NCBI GenBank assembly: GCA_036872755.1
Contig: JAVHNS010000002.1
Location: 3,844,001-3,908,000 of the forward strand
Direction: 5' to 3'
From: Orbilia blumenaviensis
Lineage: Eukaryota; Ascomycota; Orbiliomycetes; Orbiliales; Orbiliaceae
DNA length: 64,000 nt
This document shows positions 8,629-20,017 of this stretch, piece by piece (positions within the stretch are counted from its first letter, which is position 1; the number at the start of each line of letters is the position of its first letter). The notes under the pieces are model-generated. The model worked only from the letters and a program-made list of their open reading frames with translations, was not told where the DNA came from and searched no databases. The position numbers were made by a program, and so were the translations under genes.

Positions 8629-10629
8629 ATGACTTCCAACCTCGACCGCTCCCTTGACGAGATCCTCAAGGATAAGAAGGGGGAGGCCCGACGAAACAAT
8701 AAGAGGGCAGGTCCCGTTGGGGGAATCCGCAAGCGTTCTGCTCGTATCGAGCAGAACAAGAAGAAGGCTGCAGCCACAGCACCATCCGGCCCAGCCAAGA
8801 AGTCAGACAACAAGAAGGAAGGAAACGATACCAAGATTCAAGTTTCCAATCTCGTAAGTACACTGTTCAACATTCTTATTAGGGGAATCTTTGCGCCTAA
8901 CATACCTTTGTTAGCCTCTTGACGTCAACGAAAGCATGCTTCGTGTAAGTCCTTGAACGCCAAACCGCGCGTCAGATTTTTACCGCACCAATCATTTCAC
9001 AATAACATCACCCGTACTTGATCGACGCGACGTTGCTATGGGTGTTATATTACGAATTGTCGATTCGCTTCTGGGTCATCCAGATGGGATATACACTCTC
9101 CTATGGAAATGGTGTCCTTGCCGACGCGTTTTCCACCGGAAGAGGTGTTAAGCCGTGCCAACTGTTTACATACCACTAGTTTAAGGGAAAACTTGGGGGG
9201 TATATAACATCAAACCGGCACGCCGAGGCTACACGCACGGGTGTTCATTGCATGCAAGTGGGGTTTCAGCAATAACTGCACCGTGTCTCAAGCTCCAGGA
9301 AAGCTAGGCCCCGCTGGTCTCGTTACCATATATGCGGAAATATACAGGTTTTAAGAACTGTAGTGGTGCATGCTACTTTTGCCCTTTGGCGAGGCGTGTT
9401 ATAGCTCGTTCAGTGCTGGATATTCAGGTATGACACAACAAGGATGAAAGCGTACATAGCTTTTTTGGCCTGCGGGTTCTGTGGGGGCGCAGCCAAATCG
9501 CTTTGTAACCTCATCGTGTCTTGGTTCTGTTAATGAATGGCAAATTGCTTTAGTAGCATCATGGAAAGGTAAGCTCGCTCCTCTGACCAAATATTAGCTT
9601 CACCGTCTAACAAGTTTTCAGGTTATTGCTACCGATCAATATTGCTATTAGCTAAAAACGGCCATGATTAATTTTTACCGCCTGGAACCTCACTGACTTG
9701 CCACTGAAACGTCGCACGAAGAGTCGAAGGAGTTTCGACCTCATCTTGCTGACTTAAAATTTGCCGGGTCGTTACCAAATACCCTGAAATTTCCGTCAAT
9801 CCATCACTGGAACTATGATTACCACATGCAACTTTCGTCGTTCATATACTCAACCTTGAAATACACCAACGCGATATTGACATGGTCAACATTTTTTTTT
9901 TTTGGAATCAATATCTGACAGTACCATTCTGGTTCATCTTTACGGATATATAGGAATATTTCACCAATGTTGTCGGTAGCATCAAAAAGTGCAACTTGAA
10001 TTACAAGGCGAACGGACAAAGTGCAGGAATTGCAACTATCGAATTCAACAAGCCTGGTCACGCAAATGTCGCTTTTGAGAAGTTCAATGGACGTCTCGTT
10101 GACAACCGCCCTATGAAGGTAAGAATCTCCAATTGCAGATATTACTTGAGTCATGCCGCTAATGCTTCTTCAGGTGGAGATCATCGTAGACCCAACCAAG
10201 GTTTCTTTCGCGGATCGTGTCAGCGCTCCAGCAAGGCCAGCCCCCAAGGCTACTCCAAAGCCAGCTACCAATAAGCCAAAGCAAGTTACTGTTGGTGGTC
10301 GCGCTGGCGGACCTGGTGGTCGAAATGCCCGTGGTGGTCGCGGAGGGCGCGGAGGGCGCAAGGCTGCTAGCGGATCTGGAGTTAAGAGAACCCCGAAAAC
10401 TGTTGAGGAACTCGATCAAGACATGACGGACTACTACAAGGGAGCTGAGAACGCTGCCCCTGCCGCTGCCCCTCAGATCGACCCTGCTGTTATGGAGGAC
10501 CTTGTAAGCTACCTAACCCCCCCCTCCCTTACTCTCGGATCCTGACTTGACTATTCGGCGGTGAAGACTCCAATGTCAACAGCGCAGGTCGTGAAGGGCC
10601 CGGCCGTTTTATGGGGGATTATTAGCTAA
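8629..10629 (+). CDS. yra1: mRNA export adaptor YRA1/ALY/REF (Mlo3-like)
   Basis: Nuclear RNA-binding adaptor that couples transcription to mRNA export through the helicase Sub2/UAP56 and Mex67. Exons: 8629-8853, 8915-8944, 9954-10118, 10174-10503 and a possible last exon 10588-10629. The N-terminal motif LDRSLDEILKDKK is the conserved Sub2-binding helix. One RRM follows (IQVSNLPLDVNESMLREYF ... GIATIEFNKPGHANVAFEKF). Then come an RGG-rich segment (GGRNARGGRGGRGGRK) and the C-terminal KTVEELDQDMTDYY motif. The second intron is 1,009 bp, far longer than its neighbours. The C-terminus is uncertain: without the last splice the frame stops at 10545, with it at 10629, and both give 263 residues. 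The RRM and both conserved end motifs make the identity secure. Confidence 0.92.
8945..9953 (+). other. Unusually long intron of YRA1
   Basis: Begins GTAAGTCC and ends ATATATAG; it splits the RRM between MLR and EYF. Other introns in this window are about 50-160 bp. S. cerevisiae YRA1 is known for a long, inefficiently spliced intron used in feedback control. I see no convincing gene or box C/D snoRNA inside this one. Confidence 0.85.
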
Positions 10630-12934
10630 CATAATGATGTAGTAAACTCTACCGACTTTGCGGGAAACCGCTTTTATTTTTCTTTTTGATTCACCTACAT
10701 ATCATGTTTTAATGCGAAGGATGGATTAACTGGGTTTTGTTATGCTCTATTGTTTTTCTTTACCGCCTCTGATCATGCCATACGTATTCCTTGATTACAT
10801 GCCCACCCCGCACCTCGGATCATACTGGATCTGATGGCTGTTCAATACTATTCTTGCACATACTTGAACCATACCTTTCCTTATGCTTTTCACTTATGCC
10901 CTCGGAAATGCTCAAATATTCTAGCTCAGTTATCATAGTTAACGCGAAATCATAAAAATTCGGAGTTTGTGGAAAGCTGTCAGACTGTACTCTGATCTTT
11001 TTTGGACACTGTAATTAGTATCTAGTATTTCATAGTGTTATGGTTAAACCCGTTTCGCTAAGATTAGACTAGATCTCTACATACGCATCACGCGTGGGGT
11101 GCTTGAGCTAGCCCCTACCACAGCCTAGTCCCAATGCGCATAGCATCGAGCCGCCTCGAGATACCGGACGTAATCTCTCGACACTATACTAATTTCTACA
11201 AGTATCAAACCAAAATTACTTCACTAGAGTAGTTATTACTACCTACAGCATGCGCATGCTCTTCCACTAAGCATATTTAACAGACGCTTAAGACCCATAC
11301 TATAGTACTATCGCCATGCACAAGTTATGCGCCAAATGCATTGACGATTTATACGTATACATTAATATATATTTAAATTTTGTGAATCGTGATATAGCAT
11401 GTGCACATAGGTTCAGAAATACAGTGCTAATCCAAGAATCGATAATCCGGCAGGGCCATAATTTAATTCTATCCCCACCTAGGTATCTTTAACAACATGG
11501 ATCAATTGGAGAAGAGCTACCGCGGCGTTTAGGTATTCGGGGAAATACACTATCATGATCAGGTAATCCCCGTTCTTCGAGGATCGCAAGGACTTAAAAT
11601 AACATTAGCTTCTCCTTGCAATGTGGTACACGAACTTTTGCCCTGCAATTGGATGCATCACATCTGGATGCCCCGACTATAGCTATGAAGCCCACCAGCC
11701 CCAACATGATCTCAAAAGCAAGCCGTATTAGTATATTGTCTTAGAGGGTTTTAGGACTGGCACTAGAGCCTGATAGGGACCCATTCAATATGATCAATAG
11801 TGGCACGCCGGCACTGTACACACCCATGCCCATGGATAGCTATATAGTAATTGCAACACGCAACTACAGTCCGCCTGGGAACATGTTGCATCTGCCAGCG
11901 GAATTTAGACCCTGGCTTGTACTTGGATGTTACCAAGATCTTAAGACCGGGTTTGAATCGAGTAGTACAATATAATGAAGATTTTTACCCTTTCGTTCAA
12001 CAAGATTCAGTTTTGAAACGTATTTCAAACGTTTAAGCAATTTTGGAGTTAAGATTAACTCGTTAACTGCGTGTTGTATTCCAGGGAATGCCCATAGCTT
12101 CACGGCTACTAGCTGCTGTGCAAGATGTTGAATTGAACTGTTATATAGATGTTGGCGGCATATACAGTATTCTCGTCCCGCATCCGGGAGGGGAGTACGC
12201 AATATATGAAATATTCTGTGCTCTCTTGTCATGGCGCATGCTAGAACGACGTAGTTCACCGTAGCTGCCTACGGGACAACGGGACAGGATCTTGGTACTC
12301 TTAGTTGGAGGCGTGATTCGCCACCTCTTGTGCCGACTGGTTGACCAGACGATTTCGATTCTCGTCGGCCCTAGCTCTTTTATAAAAACGTTTCCGAAAC
12401 AGTAACTGATGTAATTCTAATAAAATTCTGTTGTCAATGATTGCGTAGTCGTATTACATGGTGCCTCTAACATATGGTTAAACCGTTAACGTTAACTTAA
12501 CTCCTGGGTGTGCGCCTTGGAATCTCTTGTATGTGTGTGTGTGTGTGCCATATGTTTCGACAAAGCGGACGTAAAAATCGCACGTAGAAAGGCCTAGGTT
12601 ATTCGGATGCTCGGCAAATTGCCCCTTTAGTAAGTGTATAGAAGGGGATCTTGATTTATCGTATATAGATAGCATCTGCATATGTATATTTCTATAGCTA
12701 GCTTCCGTTCTACAGACCGGTCCTATTAATACCATCAACGATTAATTCCACTCAAGGATTTACTATTTAAGTTTGCTAAAGCTACTACCTCATTAATATC
12801 TTCTCATTCCCGGAAAGCTAACACTTTTGGGCTTTTCTATTTTTTTATTTTGCGGCACTCGAGTACCCATGCCCTTAGGCTACTGAGGGCCCCGACAATT
12901 TCTGGAGCCTTTATAACCTAGCTAATCACTCGGG
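10630..12934. other. Intergenic stretch, no gene seen
   Basis: 2.3 kb with only spurious frames. Holds the palindrome at 11247-11260 and a short (TG)n run near 12532-12548. Confidence 0.55.
11247..11260. repeat. 14-bp palindrome AGCATGCGCATGCT (copy 2)
   Basis: Perfect palindrome with the same GCATGCGCATGC core as the copies at 1222 and 29437. Confidence 0.6.
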
Positions 12935-14940
12935 ATGCTGTTCTCAAAAATATCCGTAGCAGCCTTCGTGGTCCTGGCCACTGAAGCTATAGCTCACAAT
13001 CATGGTAGATATGCTCGCCGTTCCCTTCATAGCAGAGTCCCTGCGGTAAGTTCAACTATGTTCATAATTGATATCCTGAGAACTCCTTGACGGCCTATGT
13101 ACCTTATCTTCTGTGCCTCAATGCATAAGCCCCATATCGAAGATATAAATGTATTTGACAAATATACTGATATTGTTTGTGTAGTCGATTCCAATTGTCA
13201 CGCCAGCTCCTGTTGTCCATGTTCGCAAAATCAAGGCGAGACAGGAAAAGTCAAGCACTGGCACGGCAGCTGGAGACAGTAACGATGATCTCCCCGTTAG
13301 TATCCTCACTGCTGATAGTGTTAGTGCCAATGGGGGTATGACAAATAGCCAAGTAGGAAGTTCAGATTACATGGACTTTGAAACTACCAGTGTACCGCAG
13401 CCCCAGAGCTCAGGCGTTGACACAGCTACGGATGCAGACGATATGTGGGATATGCTCTCTGATTATCCGGATGAATTTATGGATAACGAGACCGCAACTG
13501 GTTCTGAGATGTACACAACAGCTCGCGCTACGGTTACTAGTACGGGAGAAAATGATTATATGGATAACGAGAGTGCGATTGACTCCGAGATGTACACGAC
13601 GGCTCGTGCTACGGCTAGCGCTGTCAGTACGGAGGAAGAGGACTCTATGGCATATATAGATGAGGAAACTGATACGGCGACAGATATGTACAGGAGTGCT
13701 CGTGCTACTACAAGCGTTGATGATGAGGATATGGAGATGGATACGGAAGACTATTGGGGTACTTCCAAATCTGCCCCAACTGGCAGCAAGTCAACGCATA
13801 CAGTAAGTCTCTGCAATCCAAATGCATTATATATATATATATATATACATGTATTCGAAATTGAGTTTTGAACCAACCTGAATATCTCACTGAGGCTACC
13901 AAAACCGGACTTATGCTAACTAGTTTACTTACGATGGCTCATAGTCCACTCCGGCTGAGGCGAGCGCAGCACCAACTGACGCAATAGACCTTCAAAAGTT
14001 TCGAGAGACCTTTGGAAATACTGATGGAGCCAGTATTGACTGTAAAAGTCTCCCAGCAGGGACTCAGCAAGGTGTTTCTATTATGGACCTAGTCAACTTG
14101 TTAAAGACGAAGGAGGATAAAGTCTATACGATCGATAGAAGTGGATGTTTCCAAGCTAAGTGTATTGGAAACAATGGCGTCCTGCGCCTATGCAATTTGC
14201 ATCCAACGACAAAAGCCATGACCCTGCGCTCCAATGAGTTGAAATACTTCATCCGATCCTTGTTGGCAGTCATTAGACCAAACTGGGAGGATGAATTATC
14301 GATAAACTTTAAGGATTTGATTTATAACCCAGACGCAATCACCTTTTGTGGGGCCTCGGGCAATTCAGGTCCAAGTGCTGCACTTAATCCTCAACCAAGG
14401 CCACCCTTCATGAGGAGGCCAAAACCAAACCTAGGCGTGATTGCAGAAAGCGGAGACACCTCAGATCCAGTAATGGATAAGGCGATCACTATGCCAATGG
14501 GATATGGCTCGGCTACTCAGGGTCCCTGGGGGCAGGGAATGATGGTGTCGAGGGATGCTAAATTTAACGGTATCATCTCGAATGCGAAGAAAGGATGGGC
14601 GATCGTGGTTGACTCCGCTGATAAAGATAATCTAACTTGCAAAAGCGACAATAGCTTTAAGTCTACATGCAGTACTGCGAAGGGTAAAGATGCTGAAGGG
14701 TGTGTATGGGATAATACGGTTCCGAAGCCCCTCTTCATATCTGACAAGGATCCGAGCAAGTATGAAACTTAGTAAGTAAACCAAGTTAACACCGCGCTGG
14801 CTTTTGGTAGTATGTCTACTGTGGATTTCGCTCATTCTCCTTTCCGAGACAGTGAAAATTTTGACCTCGATCTCGAGGATCCAGACGCGCCTATGGAGTT
14901 ACATACGAGCGATAGGCCCGGATCAGGGCTTATTGTCTAA
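12935..14940 (+). CDS. Secreted acidic repeat protein with Cys-rich domain (candidate effector)
   Basis: Four exons: 12935-13045, 13185-13802, 13945-14771, 14811-14940; phases agree and give 561 residues. A signal peptide is clear (MLFSKISVAAFVVLATEAIA). It is followed by an Arg/His-rich linker with RR and KARQ-like sites that could be protease cut sites. Next come an acidic region with three repeats ending in ARAT (about residues 135-212) and a C-terminal domain with eight Cys (for example GCFQAKCIGNNG). The last exon is acidic (FDLDLEDPDAP). If intron 3 is kept, the frame meets TAG at the junction and stops at 518 residues. I do not recognise a family. Secretion is well supported; a host-interaction role is only inference. 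Confidence 0.78.
13476..13709 (+). repeat. Three degenerate acidic repeats in the secreted protein
   Basis: Copies read FMDNETATGSEMYTTARAT, YMDNESAIDSEMYTTARAT and YIDEETDTATDMYRSARAT, spaced 27 and 32 residues. Consensus: aromatic-x-D-x-E, then E/T-x-M-Y-x-x-ARAT. The first two copies are nearly identical and the third has diverged. Confidence 0.9.
13829..13847. repeat. (AT)n microsatellite in intron 2
   Basis: An uninterrupted AT run inside intron 2 (13803-13944) of the secreted-protein gene. It is likely length-variable. Confidence 0.85.
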
Positions 14941-15715
14941 TAAACATAGAAGAGAAGACCAACTACCACGATCGATGGATTTATCTATAGAAATTTGGGC
15001 CTACAGTGTCCTTGTAAGGAAATTCCTATTGTTCTACGGTAAGGTATTTGAATATTCATATCTTACCAGTTATGGAACTAGGATTTCGGTTTGGATCTAT
15101 AGACTGCTTGGAGGTTGCTGCATGGCTATCAATTGGCTATTTGAAATTTATTTGCTCTATTATTTTTCTCGGGTAGATTTTAAATAGTATTGTCATTTGA
15201 GTTCGTTCATGGTTTTATTATTTATATCTGATACATTAGTGGTACTCTTCATGTATTTGTATATGCATATGGCCAATGTCACATCAAAAGTTGGAAGTTT
15301 TGGGAACTGGCTTTGCGAAACTTCGCACCAGCTTTTGATTGCTTCATGTAGTCAACGGTTAACAAGAAAGAAAGAAAGCAAAAAAAAAAAAAAAAAAATA
15401 CATTACGCCTAACTGAATAGAATGCGTATCCATGATTGTCTAGAACGATGTTCATATACAAAGTGGATCAATCTTTGTAATCCTGTAGAATATCCATGTT
15501 GGGCGTTCAAACCACGACTTCTTACTCATGTAAAGCCGACACCGTGTAGACTTTATTCCGGCTTGTATTAAAAAGATATAGGTATCTTACTGCTGAGCTA
15601 TAAGGTTAACATATGCGATAGGGTGTAGGGGCGACTGGTCGACCACATACTATTATTCTCTTGCTCCTGTCCCGCTTCGATTATTCTTTCAAACCCCCAT
15701 GAGCCAATATCCCAT
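14941..15715. other. Intergenic stretch, no gene seen
   Basis: 3' regions of the secreted-protein gene (+) and OST4 (-). Contains 19 A at 15380-15398 preceded by AAAG repeats. The long frame here overlaps the last exon of the upstream gene and starts at TTG, so I do not call it. Confidence 0.55.
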
Positions 15716-15835
15716 CTACTCCAATCGGTTGTTTGCCTTGGCATTGACTTCTAGGAAGTGGTATAGGACGATTAAGCCCATCATGACGCTTCCGAGGAAG
15801 ATAGTGAGGGAGTTGAGTTCGTTGTCTGTGATCAT
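15716..15835 (-). CDS. ost4: Oligosaccharyltransferase mini-subunit OST4
   Basis: A 39-residue protein from ATG 15835 to TAG 15718-15716. It begins MITDNELNSL and carries one membrane helix (IFLGSVMMGLIVLYHFLEV), which matches the OST4 family: about 35-40 residues, start MISDEQLNSL in yeast, then a single helix ending in Y-H. OST4 holds the catalytic STT3 subunit together with OST3/6 in the ER membrane for N-glycosylation. It was easy to miss because of its size. It sits divergently from TMA46 across about 600 bp. Confidence 0.9.
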   Translation of the reverse strand: MITDNELNSLTIFLGSVMMGLIVLYHFLEVNAKANNRLE

Positions 15836-16439
15836 TGTGACCCGGTGTTTTTTGGTGATAGACGGAAAGATGATATTGTTGTCTAGCGGAGTGATTTCTC
15901 GGATATATATATCTCTGCGCCGGGGGAGCCTTTGAATCCTTCGATTGGGATTGATTATGGCGATGGTGACGGTGATGGCCTTGTAATAGATCAATACGTA
16001 TACGTGGGGAGTTGCTTTCGGCGTTGTTGGAGTTAGAGCATCGGGGGAAGTGGTTTACGTGTTAAGCAAACCCCGGACTTCGCGATCTAAATTACTATAT
16101 TAGGCAGTAACATAAAGATTGCCTGATACGGTAATTCCTTTTTTGAAAAACCTTGGAGGTAGCTGATTTTGTGACTCGCCTCTTTACCACCACAAACTGC
16201 AGTTACATTCTCACTCACGACATCTAACAAACTATCATCTTCGAATCACATCCACTCCAGCTGGCATTTAGCACCATCATAACTACGATATATTGTTACC
16301 GTTTAACCTAGCAGTGCGGATAACAATAGTCATTTTCGACTCCGACACCGCCTATTGAGGCTCGACATCTGCACACCCGCACATCTACACCCCACAAGAC
16401 CAAAATCTCGAAACAGAGAAACCCGCCGCCGCCGCCACA
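15836..16439. promoter_or_regulatory. Shared divergent promoter region of OST4 and TMA46
   Basis: 604 bp between two divergent start codons with no other gene. The right end is C/A-rich like a fungal 5' leader. No specific regulatory box is recognised. Confidence 0.6.
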
Positions 16440-17742
16440 ATGCCTCCAAAGAAAGCTCCAGAGCCAAAGAAGGCCCAGAAGACGGTGGACGATAAGGTAG
16501 ATATTTATATATCTAACGTGCTATATATATACTTTTCAATGCTAACTTGAATTTCCCTTTCCCAAAAGACCTTCGGCATGAAAAACGTATACCAGCTTCC
16601 GCCCCCCCAAGGATACCCGACCGCACGACTAACAGCTGCACCCACAGAAAAAAGGCGGAAAAGCGCAAAAACAAATCAAGCAGATAACATCACAAGCTAT
16701 AAATGGTGCCTCGCCGGAGGAAAAACGGAAAGCCGCAGAAAAGGCAGCAAGAGCAGCAGAGAAGAAAGCAGCAGAGGATGCGAAGAAGGAGGCTGCGTCG
16801 CTGTTCAAACCTATGCAGGTTCAAAAGATTCCGTTTGGAGTGGACCCGAAGTCTGTCGTCTGTGTGTTTTTCAAACAGGGGACTTGTGAAAAGGGTATAC
16901 TCCTATATCGGAAACGCTACAGACAGTGATGCGGAAAGCTAATGTCATGAATCAATAGGTAAAAAGTGCAAATTCTCACACGATCTGAGCATAGAGAGGA
17001 AAACGGAGAAGAGATCACTATATGATGATGGTGGCGAAGGATCATCTGGAGGCGCTGGCGACCCGAAGCAGGAGACATCTGAAAACTGGGACGAGGCCAA
17101 GTTACGAGAGGTTGTGCTGTCGAAACACGGAAATCCCAAGACAACGACAGATATTGTTTGCAAGTACTTTATTCAAGCTATTGAAGACGGAAAGTACGGT
17201 TGGTTTTGGAACTGTAAGCATTTGGATACTACTCCTTGTACGCCTCGGGGTAAGACAGAACTGATTTAAGATGCTTGATAGGCCCGGGTGGTGGTGCCGA
17301 TTGCAAGTATAGACACGTGCTCCCGCCTGGTTTTGTTGTAAAGACAGCGGCTCAGAGGGCCCTTGAAAAGGAGGAGCTAGACAAGAACCCCAATCGGACA
17401 CTAACAATGGAAGATTTCCTGGAAACCGAGAGGCACAAGCTGACGGGGTCACTCACACCTGTCACGGAGGAGACTTTCAAGAAGTGGAAGGCTGAAAGGC
17501 TAAGCAAGAAAGCAGCTGAGGAGGAGCTACGGCGGAGGAAAGAAGAGACTGGTAGGGAGCTGTTCGAGAAGGGTGGATGGCAAGATGATGATAGCGAGGC
17601 AGAAAGTAGTGATGAAGATGTCGAGAGCAAGGGCAAGGGCAAGGCTGATGCCTGGGACTTGGATCAATTACGAAAAGAGACAGAAGCAATGGAGGAAGAA
17701 CAGGAAGCAGAAAGAATAAGAGTCGGCGGCGAACTAGACTAA
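16440..17742 (+). CDS. tma46: Translation-associated CCCH zinc-finger protein TMA46 (ZC3H15/DFRP1 family)
   Basis: Ribosome-associated partner of the DRG-type GTPase Rbg1. Exons: 16440-16496, 16569-16586, 16648-16894, 16959-17213, 17282-17742, giving 345 residues. The N-terminus [20 protein letters not shown] is typical. The second exon is only 18 nt and encodes TFGMKN, conserved in the family. A Lys/Ala-rich coiled stretch follows. Two CCCH fingers are complete: C-x7-C-x5-C-x3-H ([19 protein letters not shown]) and C-x17-C-x6-C-x3-H ending CKYRH. The DFRP segment follows ([20 protein letters not shown]), and then an acidic C-terminus. It is convergent with UPF3. Confidence 0.95.
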
Positions 17743-18005
17743 GCTGGCTAGTACTGTATTTGTATGATGTGGATATTAGGTTCTACTGAGGCTGGTTTGC
17801 GAGACCAGACCCTACCAGCTTTACAGTGTGATGTGATGGGGTGTCACACTCAGGTTGTTCCTACAGGCATTGATTCCCTATCAACCGCCGCCCGCCCTAA
17901 TCTTTGACTATGGAGGAACCCGTTTTTTTATGGGTATCTGTGGTAATAATACACTATGTGTATATTAAAAGCATTCTCGAACAAGCATTTCATCGTCCCG
18001 AGTTG

Positions 18006-20017
18006 TTAACCACTAGTAGCAGCTGGTGTAGATGGGGTAGCACTAGCAGTTGCATTGGCCCCCCCGCCACCGTTATTACCTCCACCGCTACCCCCTTGAT
18101 TCCCCCCTCCTCGTTGAAATCCTCGCCCTCGGCCGCCCCTTGGCCCGAAAGGCCCAAAAGGCCCAAATCCTCGCCCACCTCTTCCTCGCTGCCCATGATG
18201 ATTGTTGGAGGGTCCTTGTTGCATGCTCTTGGGCCCTGTAGGAATGCTAGGGCTAGAAGATTGTGCTGGTGGCGCTGGTGTATTTGAGGAAGCAGCAGGC
18301 TCGGAGGCTGGCGTGACCGGGGAAGGTTGGGTCGGAGGAGCTGGAACTGCTTGTTGCGCAGGCCCTGGATTCGATGCACCACCCCTCCCGCTCCTCCCGC
18401 CTCTCCCTCTACCACCACGGCCCCTGTTAGCCTGTGACTGAGCTACTGGTTGTACCGTTCCTGGGGAGGGCGGTACTACAGGCGGCTCAACAGGCGGTGG
18501 CGCATTTGTTGTTGTAGCAACAGCGGCAGTAGCTTCAGTTCCGCTACTTTGGCCAGGCGTAGATGCGGTGGTTGGCGCGGGTGCGCCCGCAGCTGAACCA
18601 CCTTTTCGTCTACCCCTATCTCTGGTTCTTTGCTTTTTACCACCTTCAGCTTTGGCAGCGGCAGTAGTCGATTCTGTCGTTGACTTTGCTTCTGGTTGCT
18701 GTGGCGGTGGTGGAGCGACGGAAGGAGCTTGTGCTGGGACGGATGTCGCGATATTTGCCGGATTACTATTTGCGGCACCTGACCCTGTGGCTTGCTTTTC
18801 AGAAGCTGATTCGGCACCTCTATTTCGCCTCTCTCGTCCACCAGGTGCAAGCCCGAGATCTCTTTGGAGGATGGCGGCGGCAGACAAGCGGGCAGTACCT
18901 CTCTCCCTTCTCGTTGGTTTAGCCGGTTCATTCGAAGACTTGCTGGCCGCTGCTGTTGTCGCAGCAACAGGCTGGGTAGAGGCTGAGCCAGAAGCCTTCT
19001 TATCGGCTTTCTTGCCCTTCTCTCCTGATGGGCCGGGCACAATCTTCTCCTTCTCCCTGTTTCTCTCCCGTTCTTTCTCTCGCTCCTTGTCCCTATCTCG
19101 TCGACGTTTCCGGTCTTTTTCTCGCTTCTTCCCACCAGTGGATGATGTCGTCGACTTAGCATCGTCTTCTTCTGCAGCAAGAACAGCAGCTTTGCCCTTG
19201 CCCTTCTCTTTAATCTTGGGATTGAGTTTCTGCTGTTTGATGAATTCGACCAGCGGTGTTGTGGTGACCTTCGCACCAGGTTCCAGAATCGGTGCTTCGT
19301 ATGAGGGTACAGGAATTGCAAGTGGGTCTCGGTAGACCTTGGTCTCTTCCTCTGTAGATTTATCAACATCGCCTTCGGGTTTTGCGGTTGAGCCTGAAAC
19401 ATTCGGTCCAGTATGCTTCAAGTTTTCTAAGAATGACATGAATTCCGGATCATTTTCGATTGTACCGCTCCTGGCATCATGCCGTAGACGACCTTTCGTT
19501 CGTGGGATCTTTTGAAATGGTGCATATTCGACTTGTACACGGGACTCTTGGCCTCGAGAATCTGTTAAAGCCTTGCCGTTCAAGCCGATTTTAATTTGAA
19601 TTAGAGTGTCTGATGAGCGGGCTCTTGCGTATGCGATGGAGAAGGTTGTGGGTTTGTTGCGACTGTGATAAAGGGTAGTGAGTAAACATGTTGGCCATTT
19701 GCGTAGTGAAATTCTGATGCCCGGAAACGGGTAAAGCGTAGGTGGATAGCTTACTCCTGTGGGACTTTTCCGGGTGTAAACGAAGACCACTCAACGGTGT
19801 CTTTGTTGATGATATCAGCAGTCAAGATGTTATATTCCTGCTCGGTCATGGACGCTGGTAGATGCCGAACTACGACTTTCAGCTTCGGCGCTGGTGGGGC
19901 TGGCGCAGGTGCTGCAGCCGGTGCAGCCGGTGGTTGTGATGTTGGCGTGGACTGTAAAACCGTAATCGCGGAGCCCTTCCCCCGGGGTTTAATCTTGATG
20001 AGACCCGGAGTCGCCAT
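18006..20017 (-). CDS. upf3: Nonsense-mediated mRNA decay factor UPF3
   Basis: Links UPF2 and the ribosome in nonsense-mediated decay. Two exons: 20017-19755 and 19662-18006 (intron 92 bp), 639 residues. I start at ATG 20017 (MATPGLIKIKPRGKG), because the frame further upstream has only a TTG. The Smg4/UPF3 RNP-type domain spans about residues 40-170: KLKVVVRHLPASMTEQEY, then FSIAYARARSSD across the splice, VEYAPFQKIP, and DPEFMSFLENL. Downstream are a Lys/Arg/Glu-rich charged run, long Ala/Pro/Ser/Thr stretches and a Gly/Arg-rich tail (NRGRGGRGRGGRSGRGG and GRGFQRGG). The RGG tail makes it longer than yeast Upf3. The 3' end is 263 bp from that of TMA46. Confidence 0.93.

Noticed and set aside
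8945..9953. Possible box C/D snoRNA inside the YRA1 intron
   Set aside because: Scattered CTGA and ATGATT pieces occur, but there is no proper C box (RTGATGA) paired with a D box and terminal stem.
14804..15187. 127-codon hydrophobic frame after the secreted-protein gene
   Set aside because: It starts with TTG and overlaps, in another frame, the last exon (14811-14940), which has better splice and phase support.
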